This document shows positions 22,601 to 54,533 of a stretch of DNA of 64,000 bases, one piece after another. The position numbers and the translations under genes were made by a program. A model generated the notes under the pieces. It was not told the origin of the DNA. It saw nothing but the letters and a program-made list of their open reading frames with translations, and did no database searches. This DNA is from Amphibalanus amphitrite (taxonomy: Eukaryota > Arthropoda > Thecostraca > Balanomorpha > Balanidae). The stretch lies in contig NW_024881853.1 of assembly GCF_019059575.1 (NCBI RefSeq), forward strand, positions 496,001 through 560,000, in the 5' to 3' direction. The number at the start of each line of letters is the position of its first letter. Within the stretch, counting starts at the first letter, position 1.

Positions 22601-23489
22601 CCCTCGCATGTGTGCGGCGTTTGCCAGCTTCTAATGTGTAGGGGGGGGGGTCGGTTGGACCCCCCCCCCTTGCCGTTTGGCCCCTGGTTGAGCTAGAGCT
22701 TCGCGGAAAAAACGAGCGTGTTGCCCGTGACGAGAGGAAGCCGATGATACCCAATTTTAAGGTCCTAGGTCATTGGTTGACCTTCCAGGTCAGGTCAATG
22801 ACCCAAAGTCGGGAAAATCGGGACCTGTTAGAAAGTCGTAAAGTGTGGCTACTAAGGGGTTTTTCGGGGTGCTGATCACGAATATCGTGTTAGTTTTGAT
22901 CACAGATGATGTCTTGAAGCATTTAGACCAGGTCGGGTCAGGTCAGGTCAGGTCAACCAGTAGGCGTCGTGACGGGTATTTGTAGTACGTGTCAACCGCC
23001 TCTGACAGCTTCGTAACATGTTACGAAGTCACCAAAACTACTTCGTAAATGTTCAAATGGTTGCTAAATTCGAATTCAGCTCAAAAAACTAGCCTAGAAA
23101 CATGTAAAACTCGAAAAAGTGAACCGAGGTCACCCGAGGTCACCGAAGGTCAATGACCTGACCTGACCTTCAGGTGACCTTGACACACACGGGATTAACA
23201 TCAAATCACATGTTTGAACGTTTGAAACCACGAAAAGCTTGCAAACACGCGGCTAGTGCGAGACGACATACGCGAAATCGCGATTCCGGCCAAACATGGT
23301 CTCGGAAAAGAGGTCACAGGTCAAAGGTCATTTGGGTCAGGGTCATGAAATTTTCAGAGTAGGTGTAAAATTGATCAATGCGAGGGTACTGAAAGTTTCG
23401 TCGCGATCGGCCGCTTTTTACGCGAGTTATTCGCGAAAAACCATGGGGGGGTCCATCCGACCCCCCCCCCCCCCCTACACATGCGAGGG
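22601..23489. mobile_element. TTAA-flanked G-hairpin element, copy 7
   Basis: TTAA at 22597-22600 and 23490-23493. Double left end: CCCTCGCATGTGTG, a spacer of about 19 bases, ATGTGTAGG, G run, TCGGTTGGA, C run. Single right end: G run, TCCATCCGA, C run, TACACATGCGAGGG. Several AGGTCA/TGACCT clusters (22770-22800, 22930-22960, 23125-23180). It resembles copy 6 internally and the fragment at 42630-43222. Confidence 0.84.
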
Positions 23490-23493
23490 TTAA

Positions 23494-25479
23494 TCATGGC
23501 AGAACGATAAGGGTGCAAAGTCTGTCTTCTGCTTGCTGTCTATCAAACTTTTATGTCCCAGAAGAGCAAATTTCGCATATGGTAAGAATCATTCAGTGAC
23601 CATTCCAATGACTTGAAACTTCAGCCGGTGGTTTCCATGACCATTTTCGTTCGCTCGTACAACTGACCAGCGGCAGCAGGAAGCCGCCGCCGTGGCCAGC
23701 TGCTGTTGTGAAAGGCGCTGTGCCGCGGGCCGGGTGTAGCCAATGGCGGTCGCGGTGCGGAGTGCATGCTAATCGCGCCCTGCGCTCCCAGCCACCGCCG
23801 TCTCTGGCCGCGCACCTGTACGGCGCCGGCGTGTCTGTGACCAATGCGGCGCACCAGCGCGGCGGCGCGCTGACGGCCGCGGGAACCGCCGCCGCCGCAG
23901 CCGCCCAGTGCTGCACCAGGAAACAGGAAGCAGGCAAAGGAAGAGTAAAGTCCTTGAATGGGTGGTGCCTGATCGTTTTCTTAGAACGATTTGTTATGTG
24001 AGACAATGGGCGATCTAAAGTAGGTATACTTTGGTCATACATGTCCCCAACAAAGGTGAAACATCGATGGCAAAAACGCGAAAATCGTATACAAAAAGAA
24101 AACATCGTTGAGTAGTAAATACACTAAAAAGCATTACAAAAACGGTTTTACTTTCTTATGCATGTTTCATGGCTGTTGTAAAACCGAATTAATGACCCCT
24201 AAAGTAGCGTGTATAATTTTATAGCTATGATGTATGTTCACAATTAATATAAGCACAGTGTTCCTTAGTTTCCTATTTCTCCGGGCAGCCAACTAGATGC
24301 CGTGATATGCGGGATGAATATGTAGGGGCATGTGAATCAAATATAACCCCACGTCTCATCCGTAAAGTTCGATTGGACCCACGGGTGTAAGTACTGTGGC
24401 GCGTCGGCCTGCTCAACTGTCTTTAGAACTGAGCTGTTGAGCGGTGAGTCATCTCACTCAGCACCCGGCAGACGCCCGTCTGATACCCGTCACCAGATAG
24501 GTCCGACTCCAGTACACATTCCAGTCATACCTGAGTGACAGAGCATCGTATACGGTGTAATAGCGGAGGTGAAGACTGCCTAATACCCTGAGCATGGGGC
24601 GCTTGTGGCAATCGGGGGATTGAAGGAGCTTGCCTCAGGTACCAAGCTTCTTTTTTGTCGTCATTCTCATGTCTCAAATATCTATATAAAAAATGCAGCT
24701 TCTAATATCAAACACATTCATCCAGTTCTAGGAAAATGTTTTTGAATGCACCCAGGAAGCATCAAAACGTGTGATGAGGCCGGTTTCAATTTTTTATCAC
24801 CTTCGAGTTCACTATGAGCTCCATTAGTGCACATATAGTCATTCGCACTTCGCAGTTAGCCATCACCCGGCCAAGGAGGGCGGGGGGGGGATTTGTTTGC
24901 CATTAGCTTGCCTACCAAGAAGTTGATATCTTATTGAGATATATATGTTATGGAATGCAGCCTGTGGTAGAATGCTCTGCAGGGATGGTAATTATTTTGA
25001 CATTGCAAAACACTGCGGCTGATAATTTGTCAAAAACATTAACATTATTGTTATAAACTTTTGAATAATAAATACGATCTATTACATTTACTTAATTGTA
25101 GACGGGTAGCCATTTAATGACTCTCATTTGTAGAACCAGCGCGAGCGGCCGGGTGTCGCCGTTTCCGGCAGGTGTACCTATGTTTTGATGCCGGTGATAG
25201 TGCTCGATTGGGTGTGTAACTATCCGAAGGTCACATAACACCGATCATCAGTAGCTCTATCAGCTCTGTTCTCTCGGATACCGGGTCGCACGTGTCACGG
25301 CCGGGCCCGTGCGGCCGGGCACCTGCCCCCGTGTCGGCACGTGTCCGTCGCACCTGGCGACAGTCACTCAGTCCGTCAGCAGGCACATGACCATGTGCGT
25401 TGACGAATGTCAGATGACAGGAGCACCGCAACCGGGTCACCGGCCGCCACCAATGGGTGAGGAAACTGGGTCACGATAG
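23494..25479. other. Intergenic with one GC-rich block
   Basis: GC-rich sequence at about 23640-23940 contains CCAAT-type motifs and open frames on both strands, consistent with composition rather than coding. The remainder shows nothing that I recognise. Confidence 0.45.
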
Positions 25480-25657
<178 letters not shown>

Positions 25658-26780
25658 AGCGGTGGCCTCATATTTTTGTTGTTTTTTATACTAAACTGTC
25701 ACAAAAGAAGAGACGCTCAATCAGCCGATGCCTGATTTCGCCATCGCTCACCCACCCACCCAGGTAGCCATTCCCAGACAGCGTTACCTACCAAGTGTCC
25801 TCGGTCGCCCTCGTTTCGTACCATGGCCGAGCTGGCTCCGTTACTAGCTGTGGGCCTTTCTCCCCCTCCCCCCGTGCCGGAGGTGTCGGCTGTCTGGGGT
25901 GGGGGGACGGGGACGGGGCAGGGGGCCCTCCAGACGGCGAGCTGCAAGGCGACACCACCGCCGGCTCCGGAGCGACAATGAAAAACGAGCGCCGGCTCGT
26001 TTGGAGCCGAGGCCGCGGGCGGTGCGGCCTGAGATGGCCAGTTCTGTGGCGAAATAGGGCGCCCAATGGCGGCGGGCCCACCTCCGTAATGTGAGCAGCA
26101 CCGCTGGCTGACGCGTCTGCGGCTGGGGCAGCTGTACTGAGATCAACAATAGCGCTACCTGTATGCAGTCGTGCACTGCACCGGTGGTGATGGCTGGTGC
26201 CCGTGGTGTCACTTGTGCCTCTGGTGTGATGGCATTCCTCAGTCACGACGTGGAAGCGAAGCGGTTATAAAAATCATGTTTCCCGACTTGGGTTGGCCGA
26301 GTGACAAGATTTGGGTAAAGTCAATGAAATTAGCACAAAATGTGTTATGTGCTTGCCTGATCCAGGCTCGCACAAATGTACGCTGGGTGCAGTGCCGCCG
26401 AGTCCATTTTAGGCATAGGTAAACAGCTGGGAGAAACAAAATATGCTCGCTTACAATGCAAAGCGTTCAGGAATATTGCTGTGTTTAATAGCGACACAGG
26501 TGCATGGGCGGATGACCCTTGACCAGTGACCACCAGGGTTTCTAACTCAGCCATAATAGCAGGGCTGGGAAAAATGCTGAATCTGCTACATACCAGATAT
26601 TACGAGAAACTCTTATTAGCTACATTGCCACAAATGTTCCTCACATCATTTCTGCTAAAGAAAATGATGTTACAAGTCAATAGAAATTCTGGACAGAACT
26701 TTCCACTACCATTTTCTATCTTTTCTCAAAGTGAGCTTTAAATGTTTTGATTTACGTAATGACATGATGTGGAGATGGAA
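25658..26780. other. Intergenic, partly GC-rich
   Basis: A GC-rich part (25740-26230) has overlapping frames on both strands; no homology recognised. Confidence 0.45.
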
Positions 26781-26782
26781 TT

Positions 26783-26876
26783 AAATTGATGAAATACTAG
26801 GACTTACTCCACAAGGAGATCGAATGGGTCGAATTTCGATCTCCTTGTGGAGTAAGTCCTAGTATTTCATCAATTT
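26783..26876. repeat. Perfect 42-bp inverted repeat with 10-base loop
   Basis: Arms 26783-26824 and 26835-26876 are exact reverse complements over 42 bases; the loop is TGGGTCGAAT. A transcript from either strand would form an uninterrupted hairpin. It could be a tiny MITE, a recent inverted duplication or a hairpin-RNA source; perfect pairing is atypical for an animal pre-miRNA. Confidence 0.9.
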
Positions 26877-27408
26877 GTTTTGATTTAGTTGGCTGCACGC
26901 ACAAAAAAAAAGATACAGTGTCTTGCTTCTGCCCCCTGTGAATGTTCTTTTTCTTATTTCTTACTCTTTGTAGGAAGCATACAAATACCAAAATAAGGTG
27001 CTGTGGGGTTTTCTCAGGGCAAGTTCCATCACCCCCCGGAGCACCAGGAAGCTCCAGTGAGGCCTAGAATTTTCCTATCAGCATCCCAGCACCTTTAGGA
27101 TTCAGAGGTATTATCCTACTCAGGCAGAAAGTATTTGGAAGAAATCAGGTTGATTTGGCTAATCAGTCTGGTCAACAATTTACAATCATTGTGCATGCCG
27201 AACCGCTGTACAAATGTTGCCAGTTGTCACTTATCAAGGTTTAGTGGTAACATAATAATTGAACATTAAAGAAGTAAATAAAATATTCTTTTCTGAGCGT
27301 TACTTGATCAATATTTCAATCAGATCTCACCTTCTGCGCAAATCCGATCATATCTCCCTATATCTTCACCTCTTGCTTTGCGTGCTGGGCGGCTACCTTG
27401 CTCTTTAA

Positions 27409-27876
27409 AGGGACTGTCCCACCTTAACATTAGAATTGAGTTGAGATAGCCATCTTGATGGGCGTTCTTTGAAAATCAGAGTCGTGAAAACCGTTTCTCC
27501 AGCAATTACTTCATCGCAAATAAATTCGTGTTTGATTTTGACATCTGTGCAAATAAGTGCCACAATGTATTGGTATAGGCACGTAAATCTGATGACGTCA
27601 TCCGGCTTTCGAACGTCCGTTAAATGTTTGACTAAAACGTTTTGTAGCACGCGGTGGTATATGCTGCGTTGCGCGCAACAAATGCCGCACTTTTAAATAA
27701 AGTCGCTAGGAACAGCGGAGATCCCAAAAAGTAAACAAAAGTAAAAGTCTAATATCTTGAAAACCGGTGAATATTTTTCGGTGAAATTTGGTAGATATTC
27801 GTTTTCGCTCTTTCTGAACCGAGCGACATCACTTTCATGCCAATTCATAAACTTTTTTAAAGGTGGGAGGGTCCCT
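27409..27876. mobile_element. TTAA MITE
   Basis: TTAA at 27405-27408 and 27877-27880; imperfect terminal inverted repeats AGGGACTGTCCCACC and AGGGACCCTCCCACC. About 470 bp, no coding capacity. Confidence 0.72.
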
Positions 27877-27880
27877 TTAA

Positions 27881-30800
27881 CTGGGTACTGCACGCCGCTA
27901 TACGGACAGTTGTCATTACGGCACTTGAAATTAGGCCTGGAACATCCCACTTCCCTAAACTAGAGGCAAAATGAAAGATACACTTGCCGAAATGATGCAA
28001 AAACACCCAGAAACACACTCATCCAAGGCCATCTATAGAAGGTACAGTCACTCCCCCGCCGACCAATCAGAGACAGATCCTGAGTGACGTCATCCCTGAT
28101 GCTCGCAAGGGGTACTCCATTGCTTTGCAACGTAAAAATGACTAATTTCATTTGAAGATTATTGATGGCACTCTGCACATACCGCTCAGCCATTGATGTC
28201 AATGGAAAGCCCAACTAATTTTCCAGCGACAAAAAAGAGCAGCAATATGCTAAGAAATGGCCGTTTTTGAAGATATAGGCGATTTAAAAACCCTCTGTAG
28301 CAGCAGGAAAGCAACGTAAAAACGCATCGAGCTTATATTTTTACTATGGATAAATCATTTTTCAGTAAGTTTTTAGATTTTGTATAGATTTAAGTTACAA
28401 CTTCATTACAATATTTTCATTACTTGAAACTTTATTTCAAAATAATATTTTCGAAAATGGCAGCTGTTGGCCAGTAGCTTGGGAGCGATTGTGGCGCACC
28501 GCGCCATTGGTTGTCCTGAGGCCCCCTTATGATGTCATCAAAAGTGGAGTGACATGGGCCTGCACTCATCAAAACCCATCAAACTACCCCACGCGAAACG
28601 ACAACTAGAATCGTCTCTAATGCGCCAGAACCAACGCATCAACCAAACACACAAACATAAATGATGCTTTTGTATATTTTTGTAAATGTTTCTTAATGTT
28701 ACTTACAAAAGAAGGTTAATTGGTGCTTTGGAACTCTAATTCTATTTAGATATGTATAATTCAAAGAAAAAATACACAAGAAACTGACAAAAATATTGTA
28801 CGACGTCATCAAAAAGAATTAAAGACGTTGCAGGATGCTGCTTCATAAAAGATGGCTTTTTAGAGCTGTCATGGGCAAAATGAGTTGATTCTTTTCGTAT
28901 TTTTATTGCTCATTCAACAATTCCCTTTTTAAGACAATTTGTTTTGTTTCGTAAATATGTTGCTGCAATATTTCACAAATAATAAAATTTATTTTAGCAA
29001 TATTCATAAGAAATATAGCGCATAAAAAGGCGTAGCAGATACCTTTAGCTACACGACTCAGAGTATGAAGAATTAATGATTGCTACACTGGAAACTGCTA
29101 CAAAGAGCGGCCAGATTCGTCATAAAACGGAGCACAAAGCTGACGTTTTGAACTTGTGTTGGCTTTACAGATGTTTTGTTCATATTCGCCGACGAGATCA
29201 CTGACCGGTGGTACCTCTATTTCGAAAATGTGCGAATTTTGATGTTTTTATTGTATTTTTCTTTATGATCTACGGAAGAGAGAAATGCTGATTTTGCTAC
29301 AATTGATGGAACAATAAACCGATATCTGCTACCTACTGGGGTATGAAAGTATGAGGGATTTCCCAGCCCTGCATAATAGATGACCATATTGGGGTCAGGC
29401 AGAATAAGCAAGAATGGCATGCAAAGACCCGATGGAATAAGGGTGTCCGTGCAGACCATGCAAAATGACATTGGTCATGGGACCTGTTGATGGTGTGGCA
29501 GTCTGGTCTGGTCTAAGAATGAATGACCATAAAGCATTAAAAATTGTCATTATTGCGTAGGGAGACTTATGGCTAAAGCAGAAACGCTTTGTGGACACGT
29601 AACAACCAGCTTTTTATGAAGCAACATTAAAATCACAGGTGAAGAATGAAACTTTTTTCATAATCCAAATTACCTAATGGGAAAATACAGGCTGGTATCT
29701 TTAAATAATCCAGCAATGAAATCACACTAATTTCCAACTTCTCCCACATGATGTGAGACAACTTGAACTGCCTCCCCTTGCTAATTTTAGATTGACGCAC
29801 TTTGTCAGATGACAATCACTCCGATTTCGAAGCCACGGAAAACACGTCCAAAAATCCCCGGTCATTGTGTGCCATGACTCCGGGCCTGACTGGGCGCACT
29901 GGAGCAGCCCTGCTGAGTCGGATGTCGGTCGGCCGGTCGCCAGACAGCGTGACTGGCCCACGGAACTCTCCAACTCGGGAAACCGATGGGTTTCCACGGC
30001 ACACGGCGGTGACGCGCGCAGGAAACGCGTCACCGGCCCGCCGCGACCCACGGCCGCGTGGGGGGGCGGCCACCACCGGGCCATCCATCTTCCGTGCAGG
30101 CGCAGCCGGCCGGGCGCCGGGTCTGTCGCCGCCGCGCCGCCCACGCCGCATACCGGCCGCCATTGTGCGCCGCGCCATCAGCGAATAATCGCGCCGATTA
30201 GTGGCGCGGGCGGCGATCGGCGGCGCGGGCGGGTCGCGCCGCGCGGCCGCTCTCACAATGCAGCCGTCCGGCGCCGAATGACCGCGGAAGGGGTAATGGT
30301 TTCGCGCTGACCAGTCTCGTTCCGGACGCTAATTGTGTCGTTGGGACCGGCCGGAATGTGCCGGCCGTCCGGCCTGTGTTTGCCGGCCGAGGGGCGGTGT
30401 CGTGGGCACCTGATGATGGATATCATCATTGTTAGGTGAGGGAGAACGGGACCTGTTGGCACCAGCGCGCCAACACCGATAACACACGGTGCCAGCGACT
30501 CCGTCAGGGTGAGAATGGGCCCACTCACTTGGTCACCGTTCCGGTAATAAACACTCTGAATGGGTAATCGATCATGAAACGAAACGGCTTGCTGCGCGAG
30601 TGCGAAATGAGAAGTATGCTTTCACCTTTCTACCTTCCTTGAACATCTGAGCTTCCCTAGCCGAAAGGAGTGACCATTTAGCCCTATCATTTTTCTTCCG
30701 TGGCCAGGGGTAGTTTAGCCCCCCCCCCCTCGCCCATCTCCCCCAATGAGCTGGTACTGTCCCTCAATTCGATCCCCCGTCGATAAAATATCACCAGACA

Positions 30801-32637
30801 ACAGCCCTGCTCGGAGGGCTCATTGTGAAAAATTGTTATAATTCTACTGGCATGCGTTTCATAACAGATAAAAGTAATACTGCTTACTACTGGTATCTGT
30901 GGTTTGATGTAAGTAGCATTCATATCATGCGGTAAAAGCACGCCGCTGAGGATGTGCAAAGATTTTCTTATTCTAAATATTTGTGCATAGGTATATTGTC
31001 TTACAATAATTGGTCAAGAGCGGATGTTGTCAAGAAGGCCGGTCACCTAAGAGTATTTTTAAATTTTGACTTTAATTAGGCATTACCTGCTCGATGTTTG
31101 CTTTGGTTTCTCTTCTCGTTCACGTGCATACCTCGTTGCCTTTGACCATGACAACCAGGGTGAATTGCCAAAGGATTTTGACTATCGTAAGCTGGTTTTC
31201 AGTCACAAGAGCTTAGTGAACATGTCAACAAACAGCTTGTTTGTTGTTTCAGTCTGCAGTTCGCAGCCCAGTGCAGCCCTGCTCAGTGTACAGCCACTCT
31301 GCTGTAACATACGGCTGTGTTTGACTTCTGGTTGCTCAACATTTACATAGGCCGGAAAGAAACGTTAGAGCGTACTTATGAAAAACAAAATGCATAGACA
31401 ATATCTCTTCTGCAAGCACTATTACAATATGCTTGAAAATACGTAGAACTGAAGTCTTTCAGAAATCAGATTCGCTCATCTACTACCCTTTCGCTGTGCT
31501 TTCGCCGGCGATTCCAATATTTCACACGGTGACGCGTCCTGCCGTCGCATCCAACCCAAACAGATCGTCGCGCCGGCCGGTGTTTTGGTGCGCGGCCTCG
31601 GAGGGCGTTTTTCGCCGGCGCCTCTCCGCCGCATACACCGCTGACAAATGGCTCGGCAAGCGACACGGAGCGGCCAACCCAAACAGACCGGCCGTCGGAT
31701 TGAGCGCGCCGATGATGGAGCCCATTTCCCGGGCGGCCGAGGCAGTTTGTCATCGCTGCTGGGCCGCTGGCCTGCCCGACTCACGAATTCTGACAGAGTC
31801 CCGGCCGAGTTCAGCCCGAGTACCTACTGTCTGAATCCTACCTAATTCTTGCCGGAGTCCTGAATCCTACGTTGATGTTTAAATCTTGCGTGACAAATAT
31901 TTGCCCCCATACAGAGCTGAGCATCGGGGAAACCTTTTCTAACCTAACTCACTAACAGGAATCCTTTTGGCAGAGTGAGGCGTCATATACCAATTGATCT
32001 TGGATACTCTCGCCTTATGGAAAGTTGCGAAAGATATTTGAATTGGTCATAGGTTGCTCATTGCTCAAACGTATTATATAAAATGGATTGCGACAGAATT
32101 TCTCATTTCATACCTGAAACCCCTCAGATGATCTTACTTCTTGGGATGGCGTTATCCACGTTTACTGTTTGAACTACGCACCCCTCACTACCATCCGTTA
32201 ATGTGTTTGACAAAGTTCTAATGCAAGGCCATAGACTGAGCTTACGGAACAATAAATCAATCCCAGTAGCGCACCATAACGATATTGAAACGAGAAAGAA
32301 CTGCTCGGTGGGATTTCTGAGGGTGAAATATGAAACATCACCGAGCTGGAGAGTAAAAACCGCGAAATGAGCCGGCCGCTTAGCCCCGCAGTTGGCGCGG
32401 TTCACTGGCTGCCGATGAGCTGTTCCCGACCGGCTCTCCTACCTCTCCCCAAGATTGCCGACTCCCCCTCTCCCTCTCCCGCCCCGAGTGACGGCACCAG
32501 TTCGCCTCTCCGCCGGCCGGGCCCGCCGGCCGACCGTGCGTATGAATTATTCGCCTGCTCCCGAGGTCCATTGTCCAATGTTCTGTGTTTCATCGAGGGC
32601 TCCACAATTGGAATATTAACTGTTGTGTTCATTTCAG
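27881..32637. other. Long non-coding interval upstream of sim
   Basis: About 4.8 kb with no protein or RNA gene that I can support. GC-rich islands at 29990-30290, 31500-31780 and 32360-32560 interrupt AT-rich sequence. If the upstream untranslated exon of sim lies further left, this is part of its first intron; otherwise it contains the proximal promoter. I cannot decide between these. Confidence 0.45.
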
Positions 32638-32997
32638 AGGCAGCAGGCGGCGGCCGATCGTCTCAGACCTGGCCGGGGTCGGGGGCTGAGGTCGGGGGCC
32701 GTCCGGAGAGGCGCCGTGACCCGCTCGGTAGCCCGGTCCGCCGCAGTCGCGTGTCACCGTCCGGCACCTCCAGCTGAGCCGGCAGTGGACCCTGCCGGCC
32801 GTCAGACGTCCTCAGCAGCCGGCGAACACCCACCAGGACCCACCGTAAACGACAGCAGCCAGCCGCAGCTGCTGCTGCTTTCGAACAGCCGCGTTTGCTG
32901 AGGGGTCTTTCCCACACCCAGCGGAGGAGTCTGACGGGCTCGGCTCACCTGCTGACGCCTCTGCTGACAGTCACAGTCCTTCACACCTGCCGGCGCA
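32638..32997 (+). other. sim: 5' untranslated part of the first coding exon of sim
   Basis: A pyrimidine-rich tract ending TTCATTTCAG (acceptor AG at 32636-32637) precedes a GC-rich stretch with no ATG that I can see until the sim initiator at 32998. This indicates that the first coding exon is preceded by at least one spliced untranslated exon. Transcription could instead start inside this stretch. Confidence 0.5.
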
Positions 32998-51638
<18,641 letters not shown>

Positions 51639-52802
51639 ACCTCTCAGAACTTCCATTACTCACCTTTTTCATTTGGATATACTTATTTTATTGATTTCAT
51701 TTTATTCGAATCTTCTAGTCTTGAGTCCCTAACTCGATCTTTCATCGGATTTCCAGATGAACAAGCTCAATGACTGCGAGTTTTACGAAGCGTTGGTCAC
51801 TTTTTCCGTTGTCTTTATTCGGGACTAGAATGTACTTCACTAATGATTTTCTAGGCTGGATCTCGGCATTTTACATTCACATAGCCCGGTGTTCCCTGAT
51901 ATAGATCGCTGACTTTTTTGCCACCCTGAGCTGTGACAGGACGTGACAGATTTAGACGTCATAGCGGCACTCCTGTCAAACCAGGACTACCTCCAGCGGT
52001 ATTTGACTTCACCAATCCCCAGCGTATCAAACCGACCGTTCATCTGCATTGGCCCAACGTACACAACCGTTCTTCGGGAGATATGAATTGAAGCGTTGGA
52101 GGAGCGGCGCGAGGAGCTCCACCGGAGAGTTGGAAGAGAGATGACAGGAAGGGGAGGGGTACGGTCGGTCGCCATAGTGATGGCACACCTCTGCTCTCCA
52201 GCGGCCGGAACTATCGGCTCCTGTGGACCAATTACCAGCGCTGAGGGTCCTCCCAGGCGGCCGGCAGAGACCCGAGACCACTAGCGCACCAGATCAAACG
52301 CCACGGAAATGATAAAAGGAGTCTGTCTCACAGACGGAGACAGAGGCAAAGACGGGCGGCGGGCTTAAGTGGAAGATAAAGGACCAGAGATTTGACTCGT
52401 CAAGTTTGGTCTTCCAATGGACGATAAAAAAATAACGAGCAAATTAATGAACAAAAAGAAAACGATGAAAAATAAAACACAAATGCCCGCACAGTGCTCG
52501 TCTCCTTTTACTTTATATATAGGTAAGCAATGCATAAGCACAGCGCCGCGTGGTCTCAGCCCCCTGCTATGATGCGCTTTGGTCCGTAAGGTCCGACTCC
52601 GAAGCACAGAAACAATAAAGGACGAAGTCACAAGATGACCTTTCCATTTTCGACCTGGCAGTCAGTTTGAATAGTTATGTATGTCACATGTGTGGCATTT
52701 ACGGTGTAATGGCAGCGCTAGGATAAACCACACCAGCATCCACCTGTCGTCAGCAATCTCGGCAAAAGATCCAGTGAACTCCTGATTCGCTGCTATATAC
52801 AG

Positions 52803-53165
52803 CTGACGCCATCTATGAGCCGTCCGTCAATGCTAAAATTGCGGCACAGTATATCTTCAGGCGTCAACTACTAACGCCATCTATGAAACCTCCCAGTCAC
52901 TATCGCTGCGGCACAGCATACCTTCAGGAGTGTTTACTAGCGCCATCTATGAGCTGTTGAAGGCTCTAACAGCATTGCGGTGCAGTATGCTTTCAGGCGA
53001 ATACTCCTAACGCCATCTATGAGCCGTCCAACTCACTACCAGCGTTGCGGCACAGCATACCTTCAGGCGTAGACCACTAGCGTCACCTATGAGCCGTCCA
53101 AGAACCTACCAGCGTTGCGGCGCAGCATACCTTTAGGCGTAAACTTCTAACGGCATCTATGGACT
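52803..53165. repeat. About 70-bp minisatellite with CTCF-like core in each unit
   Basis: Six units with CGCCATCTATG at 52807, 52875, 52941 and 53011, and diverged forms at 53081 and 53151; spacing 66-70 bp. Each unit also has GCGGCACAGCATACCTTCAGG or close to it. The complement CATAGATGGCG resembles the CTCF core TAGATGGCGC. It lies between the convergent sim and IFT88 genes. Confidence 0.88.
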
Positions 53166-53219
53166 GCATTCTAACCTCCACCAGGCCTACTTCGATCGGA
53201 CGCAAAGCTTCTCAATAAA

Positions 53220-54533
53220 ACTGAAACAAAATCTCATGAGTGGCCCGGCCCGGCCTGTAATTTCAAAAACCGCTGGGCCGACTGACTAACAGTCTCATGG
53301 TAAGGCAACTTCATTTTTCCTACCAATCATCGTGCTTCTCTCGATGCAAGAAGGTAGTCACCACAGCTCGCGACACGTGTAAAATGACGTGGTGTCAAGT
53401 CCGTTCTTGTTATAATAGCTGGGCAATTACTGGGCCGACTGCGCTGAAACCTGGCCTACCGTCGGGCACCCTACGGCGCCTCGAAATTTCGCAGTTATGT
53501 TCCTACCGTACGAACACCGCGCAGAGGCCATTCTCATAGCACAAGAACGGATGGGCCGATGGCGCCCAGGATATGGCACGCAGTTGGGGATCGTTAATTG
53601 GCACGGTGGCAGATTTCTGAACAGGGCCCTGATCGAAATAAAATGTATTACGTGACTCACAAACATGGACGTTGCGATCGAAATAAAATATATTAGGTAA
53701 CAAACATATGCATCGGAGCGGTGAAATGGACAGCTTTTATCAGTGTGCCGTCAAATGAGGACATCGAGCAAGAAGACGACCGACAGAAAAGGAACAACAC
53801 TGCAGCAAAGTTACATCCATAGAGTGAACCTAACATTTCATCGTTACATAAGGTTACATATCGTGACTACATAAAACATAAATACACCCGTGCAGTGTTA
53901 TGTAGTCGTACTAATCGTACTATGCAATAGCAGATCAATATTTTCGTGCACTTTACATATATGATATTGTCTTCCATGTACCTTCGCGGATTATCTTACA
54001 TCCGGGGTAGGATAAGTCGACTTTATCCGATGTTTGTGAAAACTGTAGGATATCTCTTGACCCCGGCGGCCAGAATGCAGTCAGGAGTCTGCTTAAGTAC
54101 GTACATTTCTACACATCACACGAGGGACAGTAACTCATCTTAGTAACATCAGCTGGCACACTCAGTGCAGGCATTTACACTTACATATACATAGCGTCCA
54201 AGGATCAGACAACATAGGTATATAAAATATCACAAATGTTGGTATGCAATGAAAAATGCGATACATGAAACAACGGAATGTAAAAAAGATGACGTAACAA
54301 AATAAACATTTCATTAAAACTGAACCGAAAAAAAGAAGTTAATACTTCACGTATTCAACGAATGAAAATTGGTTTAGTACAACTTGTAGAGACTTATAAA
54401 AAATAATCACAGCAGTAAATGACTTGCAGCGCTACCGTTCCGGCCCACACCGGCCTGCCCTCGACCCTACCCTGGCGGCCGGCCGGCCAGTCTCAGTTTC
54501 CGCCTCCCGCCGTCAGACGTCGGGCCGGTCTGC
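53220..54533. other. Intergenic, repeat-like then AT-rich
   Basis: At 53225-53500 are phrases related to repeat X (GGCCCGGCCCGGCC, and CAATTACTGGGCCGACTGCGC), so an old repeat fragment is likely. The AT-rich remainder up to 54420 has no recognised feature and may contain the IFT88 3' untranslated region. Confidence 0.5.

Noticed and set aside
3271-23489. G-hairpin repeats as a CRISPR-like array or terminators
   Set aside because: Units are about 1 kb, with TTAA duplications, in a eukaryotic genome; they are transposons.
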